A stretch of 64,000 nt of DNA, taken from Deltaproteobacteria bacterium (GTDB lineage Bacteria; Myxococcota; JADLHZ01). Where the stretch lies: NCBI GenBank assembly GCA_020848545.1, contig JADLHZ010000040.1, positions 1 to 64,000 of the forward strand, written 5' to 3'. A model generated the notes under the pieces. It had not been told where the DNA came from and made no database searches. It worked only from the letters and a program-made list of their open reading frames with translations. The translations under genes and the position numbers were made by a program. This document shows, in pieces, positions 19,497-28,735 of the stretch; the stretch's first letter is position 1, and each line of letters begins with the position of its first letter.

Positions 19497-19551
19497 CTCC
19501 CCGGTCCCGCTCCCCGGTCCCTTTTCGATTTTGCTCCCCGGTCCCTTTTCG
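19497..19551. repeat. Dispersed intergenic element, three tandem copies
   Basis: CTCCCCGGTCCC is present at 19497-19508 (truncated copy), then CTCCCCGGTCCCTTTTCG at 19510-19527 and again at 19534-19551, separated by ATTTTG. The array lies in the gap between the TlpA-like gene and the large MYXO-CTERM lipoprotein. The same core occurs at 17579 and 38234. Confidence 0.75.
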
Positions 19552-19612
19552 CGGCGCAACCCGGCAACCGATTGTCGTCATTCGGCGATAACGACGCTGG
19601 AGGGTGTCTATC

Positions 19613-22240
19613 GTGGGACAACCGCGCCTTGGCTCGTTGACGCTTCGTGGAAAACTCATTCTCCCCCTCCTCGCGTTCGTCTTCGCGGCCTGCTCGAACC
19701 AGGGCGGCTGCGGCGGCTTCGGCGACCCCGTCGATAGCCACATCGACAAGAAATACATTCAGAATAATGCGATGCAGGCTCGACTCTCGCCGGCGGGCTT
19801 CGCGCTCGTCGAGAGCGACCTCATGCAGCTCGTCGAGGCGGCGTTGCAAAAGCCGCTGTCGGTGAAGATCCCGAAGACCGTCGTGCCAGGGCCGGTCAGC
19901 GTCACGATCTGCGGTCCAGACGGCTGCGACGCGACTCTGAAGGTGCTCCCCGGGTCGATCGGCATCACCCGCGGGGCGCCGGACGCGACCGGCAAGAGCC
20001 AGCTCACCGTCCAGGCGAAGGTCGAGATCGAGGCCAAGGGGATCCTCAACGTCGCCGGCGCCGAAGGCCCTACGACCGACTGCCAGGTCGACCTGCGCTT
20101 CGTCGATCACTTCCAAGACGTCTGCCAGCCGACCTCGACGGCGAGCGTGCCAAAGTCATGGGCGCGCCCGACGAACCCGTACGACACCCGCCCCGAAGCC
20201 GTGGCGCCCTGGAACGCCATGAAGAGCGCCTGCTCGACCTATTGCGCTGGCAGTCAGACCGGCGCAGGCCGCGGCGTCGGCGCGGTGATTCGCATCGGCG
20301 TCGATCCGAGCCTCGGCTATCCCGAGATCACCGTCGATGGCATCGACCTCACCTTCTCATCGGTCGCCAACTGCCCAGCCGCCGGCGACGTGCGCGTCTT
20401 CCACCCGAAGCGCACGAGCTACACCTGCGCCGATGGCACCAAGCACCCGGAGTGCGAAGTCTTCGAACAGAGCATCCTCTACAAAGCGCCGCTCACCTGC
20501 TTGCTCGGCGGCTTCCTCTACGACGCCGGCGTGAGCATCCTCTCCGACGCGCTCATCGTCGGCGCGCGCGTGGCGATCAACGCGCAGCTGAAGCAAGCGC
20601 TCAGCGTCAAGTGCACGCTCGACAAGGACTGCCAGACCGGCGCCACCTGCGGCACGGTCAAGATCAGCGACGGCTTCCCCGCCGGCTGCGTCGGCACCGC
20701 GTGCATGATGCCGCCCGTGAGCGATCGCGTCTGCAACGCCGCCGGTAAGCCGGTGCCGCCGCTGCTCGGCATCGAGCGCCAGATCAACCTCGCCACGCTG
20801 ACGCCGGCCTACACGCCGGACAACGCCGGCCCGGTCAAAGTGATCGCCGCGATGGGCGGCTTCGTCGGCAACGACAGCGACGCGCAAATGCAGGGCCTCG
20901 GCCTCCCGGCGAACGACGACAACCGCGGCCTCACCATCGGCGGCTTCTTCGGCGTCGACACGCACCGCGCGAGCTGCGTCGTCCCGAAGGCGCGCCCGGC
21001 CATTCGCACGATCGAGCCGCTGATCATCCCAGAGCAAGTCGATCTCTTCGACTCGGCGTCGAAGAAGATGAAGGCGACCGACTATCAAGCGGCCGTCTCG
21101 CTGCACAAAGACGCGCTCGCGCAGTTGGGCTACGCGATCTACACGAACGGCGCGCTCTGCCTCACCTTCGGCGGCTCCGCCGACTTCCCGCTGAACTCCG
21201 CCGTCCTCGCCTTCATCGTCACCTCGGTGAAGGACCTCGACCTCGGCGGCGGCACGCGCCCGGCGTTTCTCTACATCTATCCGGAAGAGGTGCCCGAGCT
21301 CGCGATCGGCGAAGGCAAGCTGCACTACGAAGGCACCACGCCGGTCATCGACTCGCCGCACATGGAGCTCACGGTCAAGAAGCTGAAGATCGAGTTCTAC
21401 TCGAGCGTGCGCGATCGCTTCGTGCGCTTGTTCTCGCTCGGCATCGACTTTCAGCTCGGCGTGTTCTTGGAGTTCACGACCGACAACAAGCTCCTACCCG
21501 TGACGAGCGATCTCAAGCGCGGCCTCTCGAACGTCGTCGTGCAGAACGTGGAGATCCTGAGCGAGAAGTCGAGCGACCTCGAAAAATCGATCCCCGGCCT
21601 CCTCGACTTCGCCTTGCCGCTCGTGTCGCAAGCGCTGCTCGACGGCATCGCGCTGCCGCAGCCGACCGTACTGCCGGGCTACGAGTTCAAGCTGCTCGGC
21701 CTGCGCGGCATGAAACCGGTCAGCAACACCTCGCCCGCGCGCTTCGAGTTCCTCTCGGGCTTCGGCAAGCTGCAAAAAGCCGGCACGCCCGCGCGCGACG
21801 AAGACTCGATCGTCATCGCGCCGAGCGTCCGCGTCCAAAGCATCGACGCACGCTCGCAAGACACGGCGCCTCTCGTGACCCTCGCGCTCGACGTCGCCGA
21901 TCCGGCGTTCTCGGACGAGGATGTCGAATACGCGACGTCGCTGAACGGCGGCCCCTACTCGCCGTTCTCGCGGGCCAAAGAAGTCACGATGCAGCGCGAG
22001 CAGTTCCGTTTCGCCGGCCCGCACTCGGTCCGCATCATCGCGCGCAAGGTCGGCGGCCTCGCGATGAGCGCACCGGCGACCACGTCGTTCATGATCGAGA
22101 ACACGGTGCACGATGCGGCTGTGGAAGCCGATGCCCCGGCAACGTCGGCGAAGTCGCGCGGCTGCAACGCCGTCGATGGCGGTGCGCTGTGGTGGCTCGT
22201 TGCGGCAGCCTTCTTCTTCCTCCGACGCCGCAAGCACTGA
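19613..22240 (+). CDS. Large lipoprotein with MYXO-CTERM-like tail
   Basis: An 875-residue secreted protein. The N terminus has a lipobox (LPLLAFVFAAC-SNQ) and the C terminus a MYXO-CTERM-like signal: an isolated Cys (RGCNAVDGG), a hydrophobic helix (LWWLVAAAFFFL) and RRRKH. Carrying both sorting signals is unusual. The middle is mostly beta-rich with scattered Cys pairs, and residues near 770-830 (VTLALDVADPAFSDEDVEYA) look Ig/FN3-like. I preferred the GTG at 19613 to the GTG at 19604 because GGAGG lies immediately before 19604, too close, and 9 nt before 19613. The function is unknown. Confidence 0.8.
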   Translation: MGQPRLGSLTLRGKLILPLLAFVFAACSNQGGCGGFGDPVDSHIDKKYIQNNAMQARLSPAGFALVESDLMQLVEAALQKPLSVKIPKTVVPGPVSVTICGPDGCDATLKVLPGSIGITRGAPDATGKSQLTVQAKVEIEAKGILNVAGAEGPTTDCQVDLRFVDHFQDVCQPTSTASVPKSWARPTNPYDTRPEAVAPWNAMKSACSTYCAGSQTGAGRGVGAVIRIGVDPSLGYPEITVDGIDLTFSSVANCPAAGDVRVFHPKRTSYTCADGTKHPECEVFEQSILYKAPLTCLLGGFLYDAGVSILSDALIVGARVAINAQLKQALSVKCTLDKDCQTGATCGTVKISDGFPAGCVGTACMMPPVSDRVCNAAGKPVPPLLGIERQINLATLTPAYTPDNAGPVKVIAAMGGFVGNDSDAQMQGLGLPANDDNRGLTIGGFFGVDTHRASCVVPKARPAIRTIEPLIIPEQVDLFDSASKKMKATDYQAAVSLHKDALAQLGYAIYTNGALCLTFGGSADFPLNSAVLAFIVTSVKDLDLGGGTRPAFLYIYPEEVPELAIGEGKLHYEGTTPVIDSPHMELTVKKLKIEFYSSVRDRFVRLFSLGIDFQLGVFLEFTTDNKLLPVTSDLKRGLSNVVVQNVEILSEKSSDLEKSIPGLLDFALPLVSQALLDGIALPQPTVLPGYEFKLLGLRGMKPVSNTSPARFEFLSGFGKLQKAGTPARDEDSIVIAPSVRVQSIDARSQDTAPLVTLALDVADPAFSDEDVEYATSLNGGPYSPFSRAKEVTMQREQFRFAGPHSVRIIARKVGGLAMSAPATTSFMIENTVHDAAVEADAPATSAKSRGCNAVDGGALWWLVAAAFFFLRRRKH

Positions 22241-22277
22241 ACGGGAAAACCAACGCAGATGGGCCAAGATCAGCGTT

Positions 22278-23846
22278 TTACCCTGCGTCGTCCGGAATAT
22301 CGTAGCTCAAGAGGCGTGCGTTCACCTGCACGTCCGCCTTCTCGCGCAGCTCACTGACGACGGCGCGGAGCACTTCGTTGCGCTTCTTGTTGAGCGCCGT
22401 CGTGCGCAGCTCGTCACGCTTCTGCGCGAACTTCGCGTCGTCCGCCTTGCTGCGCTCCTTGAGCTCGACGACGTAGTAGCGATCGCCGACCTTGAACGCT
22501 TTGTCCAAGTGCTTCTTGTTGTCGTCGAGCGTGAACGCGGCTTTGGCGAGCTCGTCGTTGTAGCCGATCTTCGGGATCGCGCTCTGCGACTTGTTGAACG
22601 GACCGGTCGAGCGGTAGCTCAGCTTCTTCGCGTCCTTCTTCGCCTTCGCCGGATCCTCGTCCTCCTCGACGAGGACGGCGACGTCCTTCAACGCCTTTCC
22701 AGCCTTCAGGTCAGCCACGAGCTTGTCCGCCTTCGCCTTCAACGCGGCGTCCTTCTTCTGCTCGACGAGGAGCTGCTTGGCGATTTCGGCGCTGACGTCC
22801 TTCAACGCCTTGCTCGACGCTTCCTTCGCCTCTTCCAGCTTGATCAGATGAAAGCCGAAGGGTGAGCGCACGGGCTTCGACACCTCGCCCGGCTTCAGCG
22901 CGCTCGCGGCGTCTTCGAAGGCCTTCACCATCGTGCCCGGCCCGAACCAGCCGAGGTCGCCGCCCTTCTCCTTCGACGAGTCCTCCGAGTGCTCCTTGGC
23001 CAGCGCGGCGAAATCTTTGCCCGCCTTGCTGTCCTTCTCGATCGCTTCGATCTTGTCCTGCGCCTTCTTGACGTCGGCTTCAGGCGCGCCCTCGGCGACC
23101 TTGATCAAGATGTGCCGCGCACGGAGCTTCCTCGCCTCGTTGTACTTGCTGTTGTCACGCTTGTAGCGCGCTTCGATGTCGGTGGCGTGCGCCTTCTCGT
23201 ACGCCGCTACGTCGGCCGCGCTCGGCGCCGGTGCGTCGACGAGGTCGGGCAAGAGCGTGACGAAGTTCAGGTCGACCTTGTCTTCGTTGGCGATGAACTC
23301 GCTTTTGACTTCCGAGTCCGAGACGCTGACGCCGGTCTCGAGCGTGTCGCGGAACTTCGACGCGAGCAGCCGGCCGGCCAGGTCTTCCTCGAAGCGCGCC
23401 ACGGTGGTGCCGACGGCGTTGTTGACGTAGCGCTCGTAGACTTGGAAGTCGAAGGTGCCGTTGTTCTGAAACGCCGGCTCCTTCAGCAGCATGTCGCGCA
23501 GCTCGTCCGGCGCGATGCGGAGGCCGTTCTTCGCGGCGGCCTGCTTCAGCACGCGCTGCTCGATGAGCTCGTCGAGCACTTGCTTCTTCAGGTTGAGCTG
23601 CTTGGCGAGCTTGGCGTCGAAGCCGCGCGGGCTCTGCTCTTGGAAGTAGCTCAAGCGGGCGCCGTAGGCGCGGCGGAACTCGTCTTCGCTGATCGACTCG
23701 CCGTCGACCTTCGCCGCGAAGCCGGTGTCCTGTACCTGAAAGCCCTGGCCGGCGGGGCCGAAGCTGATGACGAACACGGCGATGATCGCGCCGAAGAGCA
23801 CGTAGATGATGAACGACTGCGAATGCCGACGCATCGCTTCGAGCAT
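22278..23846 (-). CDS. PpiD/SurA-like periplasmic peptidyl-prolyl isomerase
   Basis: A 522-residue protein. It starts with an N-terminal membrane anchor (SFIIYVLFGAIIAVFVISFGP), then a SurA_N-type chaperone region (VDGESISEDEFRRAY). A parvulin PPIC domain around residues 240-350 shows RARHILIKV, FAALAKEHSEDSSKEKGGDLGWF and RSPFGFHLIKLEE. The C-terminal part is another chaperone-like segment. It matches the PpiD family layout and should assist outer-membrane and periplasmic protein folding. It is transcribed divergently from the glycine-zipper gene at 23950. Confidence 0.9.
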   Translation of the reverse strand: MLEAMRRHSQSFIIYVLFGAIIAVFVISFGPAGQGFQVQDTGFAAKVDGESISEDEFRRAYGARLSYFQEQSPRGFDAKLAKQLNLKKQVLDELIEQRVLKQAAAKNGLRIAPDELRDMLLKEPAFQNNGTFDFQVYERYVNNAVGTTVARFEEDLAGRLLASKFRDTLETGVSVSDSEVKSEFIANEDKVDLNFVTLLPDLVDAPAPSAADVAAYEKAHATDIEARYKRDNSKYNEARKLRARHILIKVAEGAPEADVKKAQDKIEAIEKDSKAGKDFAALAKEHSEDSSKEKGGDLGWFGPGTMVKAFEDAASALKPGEVSKPVRSPFGFHLIKLEEAKEASSKALKDVSAEIAKQLLVEQKKDAALKAKADKLVADLKAGKALKDVAVLVEEDEDPAKAKKDAKKLSYRSTGPFNKSQSAIPKIGYNDELAKAAFTLDDNKKHLDKAFKVGDRYYVVELKERSKADDAKFAQKRDELRTTALNKKRNEVLRAVVSELREKADVQVNARLLSYDIPDDAG

Positions 23847-23949
23847 GAGAGAAACCTCCGAAATTTCAGGGTCCGTGGCGTAGCTGATCTCGAATCCAAT
23901 TGCGAGACCCGCAACGAAATCCCCGGCTTACCGATAATCGGCGCCACCT

Positions 23950-24276
23950 ATGAGCACCACGTCTGTCACGCGCCGTTCTGCCGACCCGTACGCCTACCAG
24001 CCGGAGCCGCCATCGCTCGCCGAGCGCGTCTTCGACAAAGCCAAAGAATTCGTCCCCGCCCCGATCCGGAAGGTCGCCTGGGCCGTCTCGATGCCGATCT
24101 ACATGGGCGTCGCCTTCGCCAGCGTCGGCGCCGTCATCGGCGGCACGGTCGGCGGGCTCGGTGGTCCGTTGGGCTTGATCGCCGGCGGTTTGTCGGGCGC
24201 CGGCATGGGCGGCAGCATCGGCACGACGCTCGGCGCGCAGATCGCGCTGGTCGGGCTGTCGCGCGACGAGAAGTAG
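23950..24276 (+). CDS. Glycine-zipper membrane protein
   Basis: A 108-residue protein with a polar N-terminal third and a hydrophobic Gly-rich hairpin (VGAVIGGTVGGLGGPLGLIAGGLSGAGMGGSIG) made of GxxxG repeats. Such glycine zippers pack into membranes. No enzymatic motif is visible. It lies between PpiD and an RNA methyltransferase with no clear operon link. Confidence 0.65.
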   Translation: MSTTSVTRRSADPYAYQPEPPSLAERVFDKAKEFVPAPIRKVAWAVSMPIYMGVAFASVGAVIGGTVGGLGGPLGLIAGGLSGAGMGGSIGTTLGAQIALVGLSRDEK

Positions 24277-24315
24277 GACTTTCGCTCACGGCCACGGCGA
24301 CCGGCGCGATCACGG

Positions 24316-25572
24316 CTACTTAGGCTCGAACACCGCCACGCATTCTATGTGCGGCGTCCCGAAGAACATGTCGACCGGCGTCGCGCTGACGATCCGATAC
24401 TTCTCGGCCATGATCTGCGCGTCGCGCGCGAGCGTGGCGACGTCGCAGCTCACGTAGACGATGCGCTCGAAGCCGCTGCCGATCATCTCGGCCACCTTCT
24501 TCGCGCCTGTTCGCGGCGGATCCAAGACGAGCACGTTGGCCCCGGACGCATCCGCCCGCAACGCCTCGACGTCGCCGGCCGCCAGGATCTTTACCGATGC
24601 GCCGTGCGCTTCGACGTTGCGGCGCAAGCACAAGATGGCCTGCTCGTCCCATTCGCTCGCGGTGACGGTCGCTGCCTGCGCCGCGTAGCCGAGCGTCAGA
24701 TTCCCTGCGCCGGCATGCAGCTCGAGCACCCGCGCGCCGCGAGGCACGGCCGCCGCCACCAGCGCCACGAGGCGCGCGTTCATCGCCAGGTTCGCCTGCG
24801 AGAAGACGCCGGGCTCGAGGAAGAACTTCGCCGCGTCGAACGCCGGATGACGGAGCAGCACCGAAGGCTCACCATGCCGCCGCGTTCCGTGCTTCTTGCC
24901 GACGCCGATCGCACCGTCGACGACGCGGCCGGAGACGAGCGCGCGCAGCGCGTCCTGCGCGGCCTTTTCGTCGGCGCTCTTGTCGAGGACGGCTTCGATG
25001 GCCAAGCGGCGATCGTCCGGCGAGTACACGCACTCGATTTCGCCGAGGATTTCCGTCTTCGCGATCGCGCGGATCAGCGCCTGCACGCGCGCGTCGAGCT
25101 CCGGATGTAGCACTTTACATACATCGAACGCGACGACCTGATGCGACGCTCCCGCAAAGAACCCGGTGCCGCCGCGGGTGCGATGCAAGCGCGTGCGATG
25201 CCGGTAGGCAAGCGCGCCGTCCGCGACCAGCGGCTGCACGCGCGACGCTTCGACGCCGGCGCGCTCCAAGATGCGCACGACCTCATCGTGCTTCCAGCGC
25301 GCCGCCGCCGCGCCGCTCCACTCGCGCAGAACACAGCCGCCGCACCGTTGGACCGCGCAAAACGACGCGGCGCGCTCGGGCGATCGCCGCTCGAATTCGA
25401 ACGCGTCGACGATGGCCATGCCGCTGCGTCGCCCACCGCGCGTGACCCGCACGACGTCCCCTGGAAGCGTCGAAGGAATGATCCAGCGCTCGCCTCGTTC
25501 GTCTTGCGCGAGCCCGTCGCCGGCGCTGCCGAGCGCGCTCACCGTCAGAACTGTCTCGGAATTGACACCCAC
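24316..25572 (-). CDS. TrmA/RlmC/RlmD-family RNA uracil-C5 methyltransferase
   Basis: About 418 residues. It has an N-terminal TRAM-like domain (SALGSAGDGLAQDERGERWIIP). The 4Fe-4S-type Cys set includes CAVQRCGGC and a later Cys in DVCKVLHPE. The C-terminal Rossmann methyltransferase has LELHAGAGNLTLGYA and LVLDPPRTGAKK, with the catalytic Cys in YVSCDVATLARD. It methylates uracil C5 in rRNA or tRNA using SAM. The ATG at 25599 overlaps the start of the divergent CoA-transferase gene; I prefer the GTG at 25572, which has GAGGTAGGG upstream. Confidence 0.88.
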   Translation of the reverse strand: MGVNSETVLTVSALGSAGDGLAQDERGERWIIPSTLPGDVVRVTRGGRRSGMAIVDAFEFERRSPERAASFCAVQRCGGCVLREWSGAAAARWKHDEVVRILERAGVEASRVQPLVADGALAYRHRTRLHRTRGGTGFFAGASHQVVAFDVCKVLHPELDARVQALIRAIAKTEILGEIECVYSPDDRRLAIEAVLDKSADEKAAQDALRALVSGRVVDGAIGVGKKHGTRRHGEPSVLLRHPAFDAAKFFLEPGVFSQANLAMNARLVALVAAAVPRGARVLELHAGAGNLTLGYAAQAATVTASEWDEQAILCLRRNVEAHGASVKILAAGDVEALRADASGANVLVLDPPRTGAKKVAEMIGSGFERIVYVSCDVATLARDAQIMAEKYRIVSATPVDMFFGTPHIECVAVFEPK

Positions 25573-25597
25573 GGAAAATGACCCTACCTCGGGCGCC

Positions 25598-26296
25598 ATG
25601 CAGAAAGTCTACAGCGACGCCGAAAGCGCGTTGAAAGGCCTCGCGGACGGCGCCAGTATCGCGGTCGGCGGCTTCGGCCTCAGCGGCAATCCGGAGAACT
25701 TGATCACGGCCGTCAGCAAGCTCGGCACGAAGAACCTCACGGTCGTGTCGAACAACTGCGGCACGACGGAGCTCGGCCTCGGCGTGCTCTTGAAGGCGAA
25801 GCAGATCAAGAAGATGATCTCGTCCTACGTCGGCGAGAACAAGGAGTTCGAGCGCCAGTTCCTCGCCGGCGAGCTCGAGGTCGAGCTGTGTCCGCAAGGC
25901 ACGCTCGCCGAGCGCCTCCGCGCGGGCGGCGCCGGCATCGGCGGCTTCTTCACGCCCACGGGCTACGGCACGCAGATCGCCGAGGGCAAAGAGACGCGCA
26001 TCATCGACGGCAAGGGCTACGTGCTCGAGAAGCCGCTCGTCACCGACTTCGCCTTCGTCAAAGCGTGGAAGGGCGACGCTTGGGGCAACCTCGTGTTCCG
26101 AAAGACCGCGCGCAACTTCAATCCCGTCGCCGCGATGGCCGGCAAGATCACGATCGCCGAAGTCGAGGAGCTCGTGCCGGTCGGCGCGCTCGATCCGGAC
26201 CAGGTCCACTTACCGAGCGTCTACGTGCACCGGATCTTCCAGGGCAAGAATTACCAAAAGTGGATCGAGCAACGCACGGTCCGGGAGAAGAAGTAG
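25598..26296 (+). CDS. scoA: 3-oxoacid CoA-transferase subunit A
   Basis: A 232-residue alpha subunit of a succinyl-CoA:3-ketoacid (SCOT-like) CoA-transferase. Seen are GASIAVGGFGLSGNPE, VVSNNCGTTELGLG, and QGTLAERLRAGGAGIGGFFTPTG, characteristic of the family's CoA-binding half. It lies 1 bp before subunit B. It activates acetoacetate or related ketoacids for breakdown, which fits the acyl-CoA metabolism in this window (FadE remnant, mutase). The ATG at 25598 overlaps a possible ATG of the divergent methyltransferase. Confidence 0.92.
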   Translation: MQKVYSDAESALKGLADGASIAVGGFGLSGNPENLITAVSKLGTKNLTVVSNNCGTTELGLGVLLKAKQIKKMISSYVGENKEFERQFLAGELEVELCPQGTLAERLRAGGAGIGGFFTPTGYGTQIAEGKETRIIDGKGYVLEKPLVTDFAFVKAWKGDAWGNLVFRKTARNFNPVAAMAGKITIAEVEELVPVGALDPDQVHLPSVYVHRIFQGKNYQKWIEQRTVREKK

Positions 26297-26962
26297 ATGC
26301 TGACCCGCGAACAGATCGCCGCCCGCGTCGCGCGCGAATTGAAAGACGGCTTCTACGTCAACCTCGGCATCGGCCTGCCCACGCTCGTCGCCAACTACAT
26401 TCCTGACGGCGTCGAGGTGGTGCTGCAATCGGAGAACGGCCTCCTCGGCATCGGCCCGTTTCCCTTCGCCGGCGACGAAGATCCCGACTTGATCAACGCC
26501 GGCAAGCAGACCGTCACCGAGATCAAAGGCTCGTCGTACTTCTCGTCGGCCGACTCGTTCGCGATGATCCGCGGCGGCAAGATCGATCTCTCCGTGCTCG
26601 GCGCGCTGCAGATCTCGCACAAGAAAGGCGAGCCGCGCGGCGACCTCGCCAACTGGATGGTGCCGGGCAAGATGGTGAAGGGCATGGGCGGCGCGATGGA
26701 CCTCGTCGCCGGCACGAAGCGCGTGATCATCGCGATGGAGCACGTGGCCAAGGGCGAAGCGAAGATCGTCAAAGAGTGCACGCTCCCGCTCACCGGCAAA
26801 GGCGTCGTCGACACGATCGTCACAGACCTGGCGTACATGGACGTCACGCCCGAAGGCATCGTGGTCAGAGAGCTCGCGCCGGGCGTGACGAAGCACGAGC
26901 TCGTCGCCCAGACAAAAGCGCCGCTCCTGTTCGCACCGGATCTCCAGACCATGGCAGTGTGA
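26297..26962 (+). CDS. scoB: 3-oxoacid CoA-transferase subunit B
   Basis: A 221-residue beta subunit. The catalytic Glu lies in [14 protein letters not shown] (about residues 41-54), which forms the covalent glutamyl-CoA intermediate. [13 protein letters not shown] and [21 protein letters not shown] are further family motifs. Its ATG directly follows the subunit A stop, so the two are translated together as a heteromer. Confidence 0.93.
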   Translation: MLTREQIAARVARELKDGFYVNLGIGLPTLVANYIPDGVEVVLQSENGLLGIGPFPFAGDEDPDLINAGKQTVTEIKGSSYFSSADSFAMIRGGKIDLSVLGALQISHKKGEPRGDLANWMVPGKMVKGMGGAMDLVAGTKRVIIAMEHVAKGEAKIVKECTLPLTGKGVVDTIVTDLAYMDVTPEGIVVRELAPGVTKHELVAQTKAPLLFAPDLQTMAV

Positions 26963-27039
26963 CGCCGGTCACGATTTCAATGCGTCCGTAAATTCCGCCG
27001 GTTAGACTGGATCTCGGTCTCTCTGGGAGGTCACGAGCA

Positions 27040-28077
27040 GTGCCCGGTCATCTCGTCGTCATAGACCGCGCCCCGAGCGAACGCATGCTCGCCGCCCTCG
27101 CCGAAGCCGGCTACAAGGTCACCTTCATCACCACCGAGGCCGATCCTCTGCCGGAGCTGAACGCGCTCTCGAATGCGGACGCCGTCATCATCGCCAGCAC
27201 GCATCCGAACGCCGAGAGGACGGCGAAGACCTTGGCGAAGGTTCGAGCCGATGGCAGCTACGCGCCGATCGTCTGGCTCGCCCGCAGCGACGCGGCGCCG
27301 TTCGTGCTCGACGTCGTCCATGACCCGCCCGACCGAGACGAGCTGCGCCTGCTCGCCTGGATGACCTCGGCTGAACGATCGCGCCGCGCCGAGCGCGACG
27401 CGCGCCGTGAAGCCGGCGACGCCCATCACTTGTCAGACCTCGGCCGCGTCGTCACCCAAGTCGCGCACGAGATCCGAAATCCGCTGACCGCGCTCTCGGC
27501 GAAGCTGCAGTGGCTGAAGCGCAAGGCCTCGAACGAGCCGCAGATCACCACGATGTCGGCGAGCCTGCTCGACGAGGTGGATCGCCTCTCGCGGATGCTG
27601 AGCGAGGTGCTCGAGTACGGACGCTCGCGCACCTACTCGCGGCGCACGACGGCAGAGGTGGCGCAGACGCTGAAGGAGGTCGTCGCGCTCTATCGCGAGA
27701 CCGCCGAAGCCGCGCATGTGCAGCTCGTGCTCGACGCCGAAGACTCGGCGCGCGTGCCCTACCCTTCGGAAGAATTGCACCAAGTGTTTCAGAACCTGCT
27801 CGCCAACGCGATCGACGCGACGCCGCCCGACGAGACCATCCGCATCGCGGTGAGGAAGCGCGAGGGCAAGCTCGACGTCGAGTTCCGCAACCCCGGTCAC
27901 TTGCAGGAGGAGACGCTCGCGCAGATCTTCGAGCTCTTCTTCACGACGAAGCCGAACGGCACCGGCCTCGGCCTGCCGATCGTCAAGCGCATCGTGCGCG
28001 GCGCCGAAGGCGACATCCAAGCGCTCAACGACGGAGCGGACGTCGTCTTTCGGGTGACGCTGCCGCTGTCGGCGTGA
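27040..28077 (+). CDS. Sensor histidine kinase with pseudo-receiver N-terminal domain
   Basis: A 345-residue soluble histidine kinase. Residues 1-110 resemble a receiver domain (HLVVIDRAPSERMLAALAEA), but the usual phospho-acceptor Asp is Ala (NADAVIIASTH), so it is probably non-phosphorylatable. The HisKA helix has His143 in VAHEIRNPLTAL. The ATPase domain shows NLLANAIDATPPDE (N-box) and GTGLGLPIVKRI (G2). No membrane segment is seen. The GTG at 27040 has GGGAGG 10 nt upstream. No response regulator is adjacent. The next gene overlaps its stop (GTGA). Confidence 0.9.
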   Translation: MPGHLVVIDRAPSERMLAALAEAGYKVTFITTEADPLPELNALSNADAVIIASTHPNAERTAKTLAKVRADGSYAPIVWLARSDAAPFVLDVVHDPPDRDELRLLAWMTSAERSRRAERDARREAGDAHHLSDLGRVVTQVAHEIRNPLTALSAKLQWLKRKASNEPQITTMSASLLDEVDRLSRMLSEVLEYGRSRTYSRRTTAEVAQTLKEVVALYRETAEAAHVQLVLDAEDSARVPYPSEELHQVFQNLLANAIDATPPDETIRIAVRKREGKLDVEFRNPGHLQEETLAQIFELFFTTKPNGTGLGLPIVKRIVRGAEGDIQALNDGADVVFRVTLPLSA

Positions 28078-28685
28078 GCCGCTTTCTCCTCGTTCTTTTG
28101 CTCGCGTGTCAGGCAAAGAGCGCCGGTGACCTCCGCGCGCTCGGCCCGAGCGGCACCTTGGACAAATCGCCGCCGCCACCGCCGACAGACGTCGAAGCGA
28201 TCGGCGGCAACGGTGAAGTGACGGTCACCTGGTCGTTGAACGCGGCCTCTTCCTACGTCGTCGTCGAGCGCACGCCGCAAGAGACCGAAGTCGGCGCCGT
28301 CACCGGGAATGATCTCGTCCATACGGGGCTCTTGCCCGGCACGACGCACACCTACGTCGTTCATGGCGTGAACGTGTTTGGCCAGGGAGATCCGTCGGAC
28401 GAGGTCACAGCGCTGACGCTACCCGCCGCGCCGGCGAGCCTCACGGCCACGGCGAGCGCCGGACGCATCGATCTCGCGTGGGCGGCGGCCCAAGGCGGCG
28501 TCGCCTACGTGGTCTTTCGCCGCGATCCGGGCGGGGGAAGCTACAGTGAGGTGGCAACCGTCGGCGGCCTCACGTACGCAGACATCGGCCTCACCGCCGC
28601 GACGAGCTACACCTACTTCGTTCGCGCCAAGAACCAGACCGGCCAAGGTGACCGCTCGCCCTTCGCCAGCGCGCAGGTTCCATGA
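28074..28685 (+). CDS. Lipoprotein with two fibronectin type III domains
   Basis: A 203-residue lipoprotein. The GTG start overlaps the kinase stop (28074-28077). It has a short signal with lipobox (SRFLLVLLLAC-QAKSAG), then two FN3 domains: PPTDVEAIGGNGEVTVTWSL to DEVTALTL, and PASLTATASAGRIDLAW to FASAQVP. It is probably surface-exposed and adhesive or structural. Co-translation with the kinase is plausible, but a functional link is not shown. Confidence 0.75.
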   Translation: MSRFLLVLLLACQAKSAGDLRALGPSGTLDKSPPPPPTDVEAIGGNGEVTVTWSLNAASSYVVVERTPQETEVGAVTGNDLVHTGLLPGTTHTYVVHGVNVFGQGDPSDEVTALTLPAAPASLTATASAGRIDLAWAAAQGGVAYVVFRRDPGGGSYSEVATVGGLTYADIGLTAATSYTYFVRAKNQTGQGDRSPFASAQVP

Positions 28686-28735
28686 AATCGCTGAAAAATT
28701 GTCGGACCCCGCGTTTTTCCCGTAGAATCCAGCGC

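Noticed and set aside
24316-25599. ATG at 25599 as methyltransferase start
   Set aside because: It overlaps the CoA-transferase ATG and has no ribosome site; the GTG at 25572 is better placed.
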